Positions 32,975-41,099 of a stretch of 46,644 bases of DNA are shown in pieces. The notes below the pieces were generated by a model. It was not told where the DNA came from, made no database searches, and saw only the letters and a list, made by a program, of their open reading frames with translations. The position numbers and the translations under genes are program-made. Source of the stretch: DATKXU01 sp035528905 (GTDB lineage: Bacteria; Armatimonadota; UBA5829; DTJY01); assembly GCA_035528905.1 (NCBI GenBank), contig DATKXU010000011.1, positions 1-46,644 on the forward strand. Reading direction: 5' to 3'. The number at the start of each line of letters is the position of its first letter. Positions within the stretch are counted from its first letter, which is position 1.

Positions 32975-33964
32975 ATGCGCATACTATTCATCACTGACTC
33001 AGATATAACCGGGGCAAGCTTCCGATACCGCGTACATCAGTACATAGGGATTCTGGAGGCAGAGGCCTTAGCGTGTGAGGTAGTGCGAGCGCGCGCCATG
33101 CCTATCCGCAGTCTTCGTCGCCTTCGCGAATACGACGTCGTCTTCGTGCAGAAGAAGCTCTTTTCGGTCCCCTGGATCCTGGCTGCATCGAGATGCGCCC
33201 GGAGGATGATTTTCGACTTCGACGACGCGATATGGACTTGCCCCAAGCACGATTGGAGTCTGCCCACCCGGATGAAGGTGCGTCAGCGGCTCCGCACCAT
33301 GCTCTCCAAGTCCTCCTGCGTCACCGTCGGTAACGGCTATCTCGCAGATTACGCGCGGAAGTACAACTCGAACGTGGTGGTCATCCCCACATGCCTGGAC
33401 ACACGCTATTACCGGCCGGCGCCGCGGCCTCGCCAGTCCGAGCAGGTACGCATCGGATGGATGGGCAGCAAGCCGAACCTGGTCTACCTCGAACATCTGG
33501 AGCCCGTTTTCCGCAGGCTCAGCGCCGATGCCGGGGTCTCGCTGGTGGTCATAAGCAATCACGAGTACCGCAGCCGCAAGCTACCGACGCAATTCATTCC
33601 ATGGACGCTCGACGGGGAGCTTGCAGCGCTTCACGGGCTTGATATAGGTCTCATGCCGCTCCCCGATGACGACTGGACCCGCGGAAAATGCGGATTCAAG
33701 ACAATCCTGTATATGGCATGCGGGATTCCGTCGGTTTCGTCGCGCGTCGGATTCAACAACGAGCTCGTGCTAGATGGGCATAACGGCTTTCTAGCAGGAG
33801 ACGAGCAGGAGTGGGTGGACAAGATTTCGCTGCTCGCGCACGATCCGGAGCTCCGGCGGCGCATCGGGCAGGAGGGGCGGCGCACTGCAGAGGAGAAGTA
33901 CTCGTTGGAGGTCGGCGCAGCCCTTCTCGTGAACACATTAAGGGGAGTTTGCTCTTCCAGATGA
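32975..33964 (+). CDS. GT4-family glycosyltransferase
   Basis: The N-terminus ILFITDSDITGASFRYRVHQYIGILEAEA is followed by MIFDFDDAIWTCP, a block often seen in a subgroup of GT4 enzymes. VRIGWMGSKPNLVYLEHLEPV starts the C-terminal Rossmann domain, and GFKTILYMACGIPSVSSRVGFN with NGFLAGDEQEWVDKI is the donor-sugar region. It has 329 residues. No strong Shine-Dalgarno sequence precedes ATG 32975, and the gene starts next to the heptosyltransferase remnant. The stop overlaps the next ATG as ATGA. The sugar and acceptor are unknown. Confidence 0.87.
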   Translation: MRILFITDSDITGASFRYRVHQYIGILEAEALACEVVRARAMPIRSLRRLREYDVVFVQKKLFSVPWILAASRCARRMIFDFDDAIWTCPKHDWSLPTRMKVRQRLRTMLSKSSCVTVGNGYLADYARKYNSNVVVIPTCLDTRYYRPAPRPRQSEQVRIGWMGSKPNLVYLEHLEPVFRRLSADAGVSLVVISNHEYRSRKLPTQFIPWTLDGELAALHGLDIGLMPLPDDDWTRGKCGFKTILYMACGIPSVSSRVGFNNELVLDGHNGFLAGDEQEWVDKISLLAHDPELRRRIGQEGRRTAEEKYSLEVGAALLVNTLRGVCSSR

Positions 33965-34776
33965 CACCAGAATGCAGTCTATGCGGGTCCGCTGATGCCC
34001 GAGTCATTCTTTCCGCGGGTGAATGGCGCGTCTTGAAATGCCCGCACTGCGAGTTGGGCTGGCTCGATCCCAGACCCGACGCCCAGCGCCTGGCGGAATT
34101 GTACGACGAGGACTACTTCACGCGCCACAGGATCATGACGTCGGACAACGACGAGCAATTGGCGCAGAAGGTAGCGGGCCAGCGGAGTTGGGTCAATTTC
34201 ATCCGGCGGCAGAAGAAGGCGGGGGCGCTGCTCGACATCGGGTGCGCGTCGGGCTATTTGCTCGCGCGCGCCAGAGAAGCCGGCTACGAAGTGCGCGGTA
34301 TTGAGGTATCTGAATGGGCCGTTCAGCAGGGCGGAGAGAGACTTGGGCTGGATATCCGGCAGAGCAACATTGAGTCGGCCGATTTCGCGCCTGCGAGCTT
34401 CGACGTTATCACTATGCTGCACGTGGTGGAGCATCTCGAGGAACCCGTCAACAATCTAATCAAGGTGCGGGAATGGCTCAAGCCCGACGGCGTGCTCATA
34501 GTCGCATGCCCGAACACGAATTCCTTCGACGCGGCCAAGTGTGGCGCGGAATGGACGGGCTGGAGCATACCTTATCACATCTGGCATTTCACCCCTAAGT
34601 CGCTCGGCGCGATACTGAACCAGGCCGGATACGAGGTGACCGCGGTGCAGACCTTGCCCTCGAAATGGGTGAAAGACAAGCTGAGGAGAATTCCAGTCGT
34701 CGGTCTTACGAGGAATATAGTCTGCCGTTGGTTCTCAGGGCGGGACATGCGGCTGGTAGCCAGACGGAGAGATTGA
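33961..34776 (+). CDS. class I SAM-dependent methyltransferase with N-terminal zinc ribbon
   Basis: The N-terminus has CSLCG and CPHC spaced as a zinc ribbon, followed by LGWLDPRPDAQRLAELYDEDYF. This architecture is common in methyltransferases linked to glycan clusters. The SAM motif I is LLDIGCASGYLLARA, followed by FDVITMLHVVEHLEEP and PDGVLIVACPN. The C-terminus includes WTGWSIPYHIWHFTPKSL, conserved in this subgroup. ATG 33961 overlaps the glycosyltransferase stop, giving 271 residues; the frame is open further upstream without homology. It probably modifies a sugar of the glycan made here. Confidence 0.86.
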   Translation: MTPECSLCGSADARVILSAGEWRVLKCPHCELGWLDPRPDAQRLAELYDEDYFTRHRIMTSDNDEQLAQKVAGQRSWVNFIRRQKKAGALLDIGCASGYLLARAREAGYEVRGIEVSEWAVQQGGERLGLDIRQSNIESADFAPASFDVITMLHVVEHLEEPVNNLIKVREWLKPDGVLIVACPNTNSFDAAKCGAEWTGWSIPYHIWHFTPKSLGAILNQAGYEVTAVQTLPSKWVKDKLRRIPVVGLTRNIVCRWFSGRDMRLVARRRD

Positions 34777-34784
34777 GCGCAGGC

Positions 34785-35906
34785 ATGGGATACAGGGTTC
34801 TTCATACAGAAGCGTCTACCGGCTGGGGCGGCCAGGAAATCCGAATCATCTCCGAATCAGTGGGGATGATCCAGCGCGGCCACAAGGTAATGCTCGCTTG
34901 CCAGCCGGGGTCTGTAATCTCGAAGCGTGCGCCTGAGCAGGGCATCGAGACATTCATCATGCGGTTCGGCGGGGCGTTCGACATCGCAGGCATACGGCGT
35001 CTCAGGGCCCTGATGCGGAAGCAGAGGGTGGACATAGTCGTCACTCACAGCTCGAAGGACAGTTGGTGCGCAGGCCTTGCAGCGAGGCTCTCCAGCGGAG
35101 TAAAGGTCATCCGAACCCGCCATCTCTCCATTCCGATCAGGCAGAGCTTCGAATCAAAGTTTCTCTACGGCACGCTTCCCGATATCGCAGTCACCACCGG
35201 TGAGGCCCTTCGCGAGCATATCATCGAGCGAGTGGGCCTCAGCCCCGACAGAGCAGTTTCCATCCCGACTGGAATTGACCTGGACAGGTTCAATCCTTCG
35301 AGGGCAAACGGATCGCGCGTGAGAGCCGAGCTGGGAATTTCGCCGGATGCGCTCCTGATCGGCACGGTCGGTATGCTGAGGGGGATGAAGGGACACGGCT
35401 ATTTCCTGGAGGCGGCGCCGCGCATACTGGAGAAGCATCCGCATGCTGGATTTCTTATCGTGGGCGACATCGCCTTTGCCAGCAACATTAAGGAGCGGCT
35501 AGCTGCGCAGATAGCCGAACTCGGCATCGCCGATAAGGTCATCATGGCCGGCTACCGAGAGGACATCCCGGAGATACTGGCGGCGCTGGACGTCTTTGTC
35601 CTCTCGTCGGTCAGCAATGAGGGGACCCCGCAGGTCATCACTCAGGCAATGGCGATGAAAAAGGCCGTGGTCGCCACCAACGTAGGCGCAATCCGCGAGC
35701 AGGTGATTGACGGCCGGACGGGATTCCTGGTTGAAAAGGCGAACCCGGACCAGCTAGCCGAAGCTGTGCTCGCCATCCTGGAAAACCCGGAACGTGCCAG
35801 GCAGATGGGCGCGAACGGTCGGAAGCTGGTCGAAGAAAAGTTCAGCCTCGATGCCATGCTGGACGCAACCGAAGCCGTATACCGCCGACTGCTCGAATCG
35901 AAGTGA
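34785..35906 (+). CDS. GT4-family glycosyltransferase
   Basis: The N-terminus YRVLHTEASTGWGGQEIRIISESVGMIQRGHKV is typical of LPS-core GT4 enzymes. The block HSSKDSWCAGLAARLS and the donor-binding VFVLSSVSNEGTPQVITQAMAMKKAVVAT are present, ending with FSLDAMLDATEAVYRRLL. I chose ATG 34785, nine bases after the previous stop; a TTG at 34773 overlapping that stop is the main alternative. The protein has 373 residues. It is one of four GT4 enzymes in this block; its sugar is unknown. Confidence 0.87.
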   Translation: MGYRVLHTEASTGWGGQEIRIISESVGMIQRGHKVMLACQPGSVISKRAPEQGIETFIMRFGGAFDIAGIRRLRALMRKQRVDIVVTHSSKDSWCAGLAARLSSGVKVIRTRHLSIPIRQSFESKFLYGTLPDIAVTTGEALREHIIERVGLSPDRAVSIPTGIDLDRFNPSRANGSRVRAELGISPDALLIGTVGMLRGMKGHGYFLEAAPRILEKHPHAGFLIVGDIAFASNIKERLAAQIAELGIADKVIMAGYREDIPEILAALDVFVLSSVSNEGTPQVITQAMAMKKAVVATNVGAIREQVIDGRTGFLVEKANPDQLAEAVLAILENPERARQMGANGRKLVEEKFSLDAMLDATEAVYRRLLESK

Positions 35907-35927
35907 GCCTGTGCCCCCGGAGGACAG

Positions 35928-37070
35928 ATGAATGTCGCGATAGTGATACAGGACTTCCGCATGCGAGGAGGAGCCGAGCGGCGCACCTCCGAGCTTGTGA
36001 AGGAGCTGACGGCCGCCGGGCACGAGGTACACATCTACGCGAACCGCTGGGACCCCCAGTCGAGCGCACATGCGGTATTCCACCGCGTTCCGATGCTGAA
36101 GATCCACCGCGCCCTGAAACCGCTCAGCTTCGCCTGGAACTGCTCGCGTCTTCTCCCTCGCGGAAGGCACGACCTGGCGCATACCCAGGCCAGAATATTC
36201 AAGTGCGACGTGGTCACGTTCGGAGTCGGATGCCACAGGGCATTCCTCGACGCGTCGGGGATAGACCCAGAGAGATCGCGGGACAAATGGTTTCACCGCG
36301 CCGTTCTGCACATCGAGCGGAAGATGTTCACGCCGGGGAACTATCGGCGGATCATAACCAACTCGAACAAGTGCAAGCGCGAATTGGCCGAATACTACGG
36401 CGTCCCCGAGGCGGATGTCACGGTGATACACAACGGAGTGGACCAGGAAGCCTTCTCGCCGGGGATACGCGCCGGACTGCGCGCCGATGCCCGCGCGGAG
36501 CTCGGTTTGGAAGCCGACGAGACCGCTGTCCTGCTCGTAGGAACCGGCTTCGAGAATAAGGGAGTCGAGACGCTCATCCGGGCGGCGGGCATTATCAATT
36601 CGAGCAAACCGACCTCCCGGATACGTATTCTAATCGCCGGCAGGGGGAAAACGGACAAATACCGGGGGATAGCGGAGGATGTTGGGGTGGGAGATCGCCT
36701 GGTGTGGGCTGGCAACGTCCCGGATGTCGCCGGGTACTACGCCGCCGCCGATATATTCGCCCTGCCGACGCGGTACGATGCCTTCTCGAATTCCACGATG
36801 GAGGCGCTTGCGTGCGGCCTCCCAGTTGTCACGACCCGCACAAACGGCGTCTCCGAAATCCTCAAGGACGGGCAGGATGCGTTCATAATCGAACCGAACG
36901 ATCCGGCGGGCCTTGCGGAGCGGCTTCGCGAGTTGGCTGAGGATTCCGAACTCCGCGAGCGGCTCGGCTCGGCCGGGCGCAGAGCAATCGAGCCGTATAC
37001 CTGGCAGAGGACGGCTAAGGAGACCCTGGCCGTCTATCAGGCCGTCCTCGGAGGCGCTGACCAGCCATGA
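35928..37070 (+). CDS. GT4-family glycosyltransferase, WaaG-like
   Basis: The N-terminus VAIVIQDFRMRGGAERRTSELVKELTAAGHEVHIYAN and the block LLPRGRHDLAHTQARIFKCDVVTFGVGCHRAFL resemble WaaG/RfaG, which adds the first glucose to the heptose core. The C-terminal half has LLVGTGFENKGVETLIRAA and the motif LPTRYDAFSNSTMEALACGLPVVTT. GGAGG lies six bases before ATG 35928. The protein has 380 residues, close to WaaG (374). The stop overlaps the following ATG. WaaG function is likely but the glycosyl donor could differ. Confidence 0.88.
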   Translation: MNVAIVIQDFRMRGGAERRTSELVKELTAAGHEVHIYANRWDPQSSAHAVFHRVPMLKIHRALKPLSFAWNCSRLLPRGRHDLAHTQARIFKCDVVTFGVGCHRAFLDASGIDPERSRDKWFHRAVLHIERKMFTPGNYRRIITNSNKCKRELAEYYGVPEADVTVIHNGVDQEAFSPGIRAGLRADARAELGLEADETAVLLVGTGFENKGVETLIRAAGIINSSKPTSRIRILIAGRGKTDKYRGIAEDVGVGDRLVWAGNVPDVAGYYAAADIFALPTRYDAFSNSTMEALACGLPVVTTRTNGVSEILKDGQDAFIIEPNDPAGLAERLRELAEDSELRERLGSAGRRAIEPYTWQRTAKETLAVYQAVLGGADQP

Positions 37071-37873
37071 CACGTACCTCGATCTCGGCGGTCATCATTA
37101 CCTTCAACGAAGAAGCGAACATTCGCCGCTGCCTGGAAAGCGTCAAGTGGGCGGACGAAATAGTCGTGGTTGATTCTGGGAGCAGCGACGGCACGCTGAA
37201 AATATGCAAGGAATATGGCTGCCGGGTGTTCAACCATGAATGGGAAGGATACGCGCGGCAGAAGAACTTCGCCATCGGGTCCGCCGCGGCGGACGCCTGG
37301 ATACTGAGCCTCGATGCCGATGAAGAAGTCACGCCGGAGCTTGCTGATGAGATCAGAGCCGCCCTGAATTCCAATGACGCGGCGCACGCCTACTCGATGC
37401 CGAGAAGGAATCTGTTCCTGGGAAAGTGGATGCGCCACGGCGGCTGGTATCCGGATCGGCAGGTTCGGCTCTTCAAGCGCGGGGCCGGCGAGTTCAAGGA
37501 CGTGCCGCTGCACGAGCATATTGTGATGCACGTCGGCTCCGGGCGCACAGGATCACTCGCGAGCCCGATCCTGCATTACACGTATCCGACCGCTCGGGAC
37601 TTCATCGAGCGAATGAACCTGTATACGAGCATCGAAGTGGCGGCGATGGCGAAAGAAGGCCGGCTGCCCAAACATCTCCTGCTCTCCTTGGCAATCGCCT
37701 TTCCGCTCAAATTTGCGGAGACTTACATATACAAGGGCGGCTGGCGCGACGGCTTGCATGGATTCATCGCCGCCGTTCTGATGGCAACCAGGGTGTTTCT
37801 CAGGCAAGTAAAAGTTTGGGAGGCGTCCACTTCCACGGGCGAGAGAGATATTGGAACACGGAAGGCTCAGTAG
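37067..37873 (+). CDS. GT2-family glycosyltransferase, WaaE/KdtX-like
   Basis: The N-terminus ISAVIITFNEEANIRRCLESVKWADEIVVVDSGSSDGT and the metal-binding block ILSLDADEEVTPELADEIRAAL are typical of WaaE-type LPS core glucosyltransferases. GWYPDRQVRLFKRGAGEFKDVPLHEHI is also conserved. The C-terminal hydrophobic region may associate with the membrane. At 268 residues the length is normal. It starts with an ATGA overlap and its end overlaps the hldA start by 23 bases. Linkage to hldA agrees with an inner-core role. Confidence 0.9.
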   Translation: MTRTSISAVIITFNEEANIRRCLESVKWADEIVVVDSGSSDGTLKICKEYGCRVFNHEWEGYARQKNFAIGSAAADAWILSLDADEEVTPELADEIRAALNSNDAAHAYSMPRRNLFLGKWMRHGGWYPDRQVRLFKRGAGEFKDVPLHEHIVMHVGSGRTGSLASPILHYTYPTARDFIERMNLYTSIEVAAMAKEGRLPKHLLLSLAIAFPLKFAETYIYKGGWRDGLHGFIAAVLMATRVFLRQVKVWEASTSTGERDIGTRKAQ

Positions 37874-38831
37874 AATCCTGGACTCCATGGTCGGCCGGCG
37901 AGTGCTGGTCGTCGGCGACGTCATGTTGGACGAGTACTTGTGGGGCGATGTGAAGCGAATCTCGCCCGAAGCGCCGGTCCTGGTTGTCGAGGTCGAGAGG
38001 GACAGCAGGAACCCGGGCGGCGCGGCTAATGTGGCGAAAAACATCCGGGCGCTCGGCGGATGCCCATCCATAGTCGGCGTTGTCGGCGACGACGATGCCG
38101 GCCGTGCTCTGGCCTCGCAGCTTTCGGAGATCGGTGTGGATGTGACCGGCCTCGTCACCGACGCTTCGAGGCCGACGACCCGGAAGACGAGAATAATCGC
38201 CCACAGCCAGCAGGTAGTCCGCGTTGACCGTGAAAGCCAGGGGAAACTAGCCAGGCGGGCAGTGAGGGAAGTCATATCCCGGCTCGCGGATCTAGTGGCT
38301 CCCGCGGACATCGTGGTATTCTCAGATTACGACAAGGGAATGGCGGGGCGCGAGGTCGCGCAGGCCGTGCTCGAACTCGCCAGGGGGCACAAGAAGCGCG
38401 TAGTGGTGAACCCGAAACCCAGGAATGTGAAGAGGTTCAAGTCGGCCTCGGTCGTTTCGCTGAATCAATCGGAGGCCGAAGCAGCGACGGGCATATCCAT
38501 CGCGGATGACAGATGCCTGCACCGAGCGGCGAAGCGGCTGCTCAACGCAATTCGGCCGGAAGCTCTGCTCATCACGCGCGGACCCCTCGGCATGAGCTTA
38601 TACGACCCAAACGGCCAGGCGGAAACTGTGCCCGCACATCTGGTCGAGGTCTACGACGTAGCCGGCGCGGGCGACACGGTTGTCAGCGCACTCGCGCTTG
38701 CACTAGCCGCTGGCGCTACAGCCAGCGAGGCAGCAGCCTTGGCCAATTGTGCAGGCAGCGCGGTTGTGAGGAAAGTCGGCGTCGCCACAGTCAGCCGGGA
38801 CGAGATCCAGGCAATGATGAGTGAAGAATGA
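37851..38831 (+). CDS. hldA: D-glycero-beta-D-manno-heptose-7-phosphate kinase (HldA/RfaE1)
   Basis: HldA phosphorylates D,D-heptose-7-phosphate at C1 for ADP-heptose synthesis. The N-terminus RVLVVGDVMLDEYLWGDVKRISPEAP is the RfaE1 signature; VVEVERDSRNPGGAANVAKNIRALG follows. VFSDYDKGM and the PfkB anion-hole motif DVAGAGDTVVSALAL with the catalytic Asp are present. At 326 residues it lacks the cytidylyltransferase domain found in E. coli HldE, which is encoded in the next gene. The start is TTG 37851 with a purine-rich GAGAGAGA upstream; ATG 37887 is an alternative. Its stop codon falls in a short repeat. Confidence 0.92.
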   Translation: MEHGRLSRILDSMVGRRVLVVGDVMLDEYLWGDVKRISPEAPVLVVEVERDSRNPGGAANVAKNIRALGGCPSIVGVVGDDDAGRALASQLSEIGVDVTGLVTDASRPTTRKTRIIAHSQQVVRVDRESQGKLARRAVREVISRLADLVAPADIVVFSDYDKGMAGREVAQAVLELARGHKKRVVVNPKPRNVKRFKSASVVSLNQSEAEAATGISIADDRCLHRAAKRLLNAIRPEALLITRGPLGMSLYDPNGQAETVPAHLVEVYDVAGAGDTVVSALALALAAGATASEAAALANCAGSAVVRKVGVATVSRDEIQAMMSEE

Positions 38832-38879
38832 CGAGTGAAGAATGAGTCAGCCGGTCACTCATCACTCCTCACTCGTCAC
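38819..38879. repeat. word-like inverted repeat at the 3' end of hldA
   Basis: GAGTGAAGAATGA (38819-38831) and GAGTGAAGAATGAG (38833-38846) form a direct repeat. The first copy contains the hldA stop codon (38829-38831). A right arm made of CACTCATCACTCC and CACTCGTCAC (38856-38879) is partly complementary. The element fills the spacer before the rfaE2-kdsB fusion. Confidence 0.75.
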
Positions 38880-38893
38880 AAACGGAGCGTCAC

Positions 38894-40132
38894 TTGAAAA
38901 CGAAGATTGTCAGGCGGTCGGTGCTGAGAGGCATTGTCGAGGAGCTGAGGCAGAAGGGGAAGACCATTGTCTTCACCAATGGCTGCTTCGACATCCTTCA
39001 CATCGGGCACCTGCGCTATCTCCAGGAGGCGAAGCGCCTTGGTGACTGCCTGGTCGTCGGGTTGAACACCGACGAATCCGTTCGCCAGCTAAAGGGGCCT
39101 GGGCGTCCGTTCGTGCCGGAATTCGAGCGTGCGGAGATGCTGGCCGCATTCGAATGTGTGGACTACGTGAGCCTGTTCTCCGAGGCGACTGCGATAAACC
39201 TCATCCGCGAACTGAGGCCGGACATCTACGTGAAAGGCGGGGATTACACCGCGTTGGATCAGATTCCGGAAGCCGAGACGGTGCACTCCTGCGGCGGCAA
39301 GATCGTGATTCTACCGAAGGTCGAGGGAAAATCAACCAGCGGGCTGGCGTCGCAGATCAAGGCGATTTCGGACGCCGAGAAGCCCCGCGCGCATCGGCAG
39401 GATAAGGCAGTCGGCATCATCCCGGCGCGCCTCGCCGCGACGAGGCTTCCAAACAAGCCGCTGCTCGACATCGCAGGAAAGCCCATGATACAGTGGGTGT
39501 ACGAGCGCGCCTCCCGCGCTGCTCTACTGAATGACGTTATAGTGGCGACGCCGGATGAGGAGATCCGCCGATGCGTGGAATCGTTCGGCGGAAAGGCAAT
39601 CATGACATCGCACGAGCATAGCTCCGGCACGGATCGGCTCGCCGAGGTTGCTCGGAGCCTCGACGCTGATGTCGTGCTCAACATCCAGGGTGACGAGCCG
39701 CTGGTCGAGCCGGATGCTATTGACGCCCTAGTGAGAGCGATGATTGAAGTGCCGGATGTGCCTATGGGCAGCCTGATGTGTCCGCTTGCTAACAGGCAGG
39801 AGGAAGAGGATTCCGCCGTGGTGAAGGTTGTGACGGATCGCCAGGGATTCGCGCTCTACTTCTCGAGGGCCAGGATTCCATATCCCAGGGATCCCGAGGC
39901 GGCTTCCGCGCGGAAGCATATAGGGATATACGCCTACCGGCGGCACTTCCTGATCGCGTTCTCGCGCCTGGAGCCGACGCCGCTTGAAAAGGCCGAGTCC
40001 CTGGAGCAGCTCAGAACCCTCGAGAACGGCTATCGGATCAAGATGGTGGAGACGTCCTCCTCGCCTGTAAGCGTTGACACCCCCGAGGACCTCGAGCGGG
40101 TGAGGAAAATACTGTCGAACGTCGAACGTTGA
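38894..40132 (+). CDS. RfaE2-KdsB fusion: heptose-1-phosphate nucleotidyltransferase joined to CMP-Kdo synthetase
   Basis: One 412-residue frame carries two enzymes. Residues of about 1-160 form the RfaE2/HldE C-terminal domain: FTNGCFDILHIGHLRYLQEA with the HIGH motif at 36-39, then VVGLNTDESVRQLKGPGRP and VKGGDYTALDQIPEAE. It makes ADP-heptose. After a basic linker (EKPRAHRQDK) residues of about 170-412 form a complete KdsB domain: VGIIPARLAATRLPNKPLLDIAGKP, VLNIQGDEPLVEPDAID and SVDTPEDLERVRKIL. It makes CMP-Kdo, the WaaA substrate. Both active sites look intact and no stop or internal Shine-Dalgarno sequence separates them. Start TTG 38894 has GGAG six bases upstream. I do not know of this fusion in model organisms. 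Confidence 0.92.
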   Translation: MKTKIVRRSVLRGIVEELRQKGKTIVFTNGCFDILHIGHLRYLQEAKRLGDCLVVGLNTDESVRQLKGPGRPFVPEFERAEMLAAFECVDYVSLFSEATAINLIRELRPDIYVKGGDYTALDQIPEAETVHSCGGKIVILPKVEGKSTSGLASQIKAISDAEKPRAHRQDKAVGIIPARLAATRLPNKPLLDIAGKPMIQWVYERASRAALLNDVIVATPDEEIRRCVESFGGKAIMTSHEHSSGTDRLAEVARSLDADVVLNIQGDEPLVEPDAIDALVRAMIEVPDVPMGSLMCPLANRQEEEDSAVVKVVTDRQGFALYFSRARIPYPRDPEAASARKHIGIYAYRRHFLIAFSRLEPTPLEKAESLEQLRTLENGYRIKMVETSSSPVSVDTPEDLERVRKILSNVER

Positions 40133-40141
40133 ACGTCGAAA
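40114..40141. repeat. GTCGAAC word repeat at the 3' end of rfaE2-kdsB
   Basis: GTCGAAC occurs twice in tandem (40114-40127), followed by GTTGAAC and GTCGAAA. The gene's TGA stop (40130-40132) is inside the third unit. The units are partly self-complementary (GAACGTT/AACGTTC). This family differs in sequence from the other repeats in the window. Confidence 0.65.
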
Positions 40142-40184
40142 CACTTCCTTCGGGCGCTGGAAGTCTGCTGTGGGAGAGTCTGCG

Positions 40185-41018
40185 ATGACGAAGGAAATCC
40201 AGATCGGCAGCGTGAAAATCGGCGGGCGGAACCCGCTCGGGCTGATCGCGGGCCCGTGCGTGATCGAGAGCAAGGAGCTCTGCTACCAGGTCGCCAGGGA
40301 GGCCAAATCCGTCTGCGACGAGCTGGGAATGCCGTATATCTTCAAGGGTTCCTTCGACAAGGCGAACCGGCTCTCCATCAGCTCGCCCAGGGGTCCAGGC
40401 ATGGAGGAAGGGCTGGAGATTCTGGCGGAGATGCGGTCGAACCTCGGCATACCGCTGCTGACCGACGTGCATGAGGTATGCCAAGTAAGCGAAGCAGCCC
40501 AAGTTGTGGACATCCTGCAGATACCGGCATTCCTCTGCCGGCAGACGGATCTCGTCCTCGCCGCCGCGAACACCGGCAAGCCCGTGAACATCAAGAAGGG
40601 TCAGTTCCTGGCTCCTAACGACATGCTGAACATCGTTGAGAAGGCGAAATCCACGGGCAACGAGCAGATACTCCTGACCGAGCGGGGAGTCTCATTCGGC
40701 TATGGGAATCTGATCGTTGATATGCGGAGCCTTGCGATCATGCGGGAGTTTGGCTTTCCAGTGGCATTCGATGCGACGCACAGCGTCCAGCGGCCGGGAG
40801 GCCTAGGCACGGCCTCAGGCGGGGATCGCGAATACGTGCCGCATCTCGTCCGGGCAGCGTGCGCCGTCGGGATTGACGCGCTTTTCCTCGAGGTCCATCC
40901 GAACCCGGCTTCCGCCCTGTCCGATGCCGCAACCATGCTGCCGCTGGACTCGCTGAGGTCAGTCCTAGCCCAGGCACAGGCCATTGACGCCCTAGTGAGA
41001 GGTCAGTACATCAGATAA
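40185..41018 (+). CDS. kdsA: 3-deoxy-8-phosphooctulonate synthase (KdsA), metal-dependent type
   Basis: KdsA condenses arabinose-5-phosphate and phosphoenolpyruvate to Kdo-8-phosphate. Conserved blocks are AGPCVIES, FKGSFDKANRLSISS, LTDVHEV, ILQIPAFLCRQTDL, NIKKGQFLAP and FDATHSVQRPG. The Cys of GPCVIES replaces the Asn of E. coli KdsA and marks the metal-dependent class (as in Aquifex). ATG 40185 has GGGAGAG upstream; a GTG at 40170 would lie on that site. The length is 277 residues. Genes for arabinose-5-phosphate isomerase and Kdo-8-phosphate phosphatase are not beside it and must lie elsewhere. Confidence 0.96.
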   Translation: MTKEIQIGSVKIGGRNPLGLIAGPCVIESKELCYQVAREAKSVCDELGMPYIFKGSFDKANRLSISSPRGPGMEEGLEILAEMRSNLGIPLLTDVHEVCQVSEAAQVVDILQIPAFLCRQTDLVLAAANTGKPVNIKKGQFLAPNDMLNIVEKAKSTGNEQILLTERGVSFGYGNLIVDMRSLAIMREFGFPVAFDATHSVQRPGGLGTASGGDREYVPHLVRAACAVGIDALFLEVHPNPASALSDAATMLPLDSLRSVLAQAQAIDALVRGQYIR

Positions 41019-41019
41019 G

Positions 41020-41075
41020 GGTTTCAAGTTTCAGGTTGGGGGTGGCGAGGACTTGGAACTTGGAACCTGAAACCT
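41020..41075. repeat. inverted repeat of the GGTTTCAAGTTTCAGG family, third copy
   Basis: Left arm GGTTTCAAGTTTCAGGTT (41020-41037), loop GGGGGTGGCGAGG and a right arm (41051-41075) of ACTTGGAACTTGG and AACCTGAAACC. The arms pair well: GGTTTCA with TGAAACC and TTTCAGGTT with AACCTGAAA. It starts two bases after the kdsA stop. Confidence 0.85.
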
Positions 41076-41099
41076 AATCGGAAGTGAGAGGAGCAGCAA

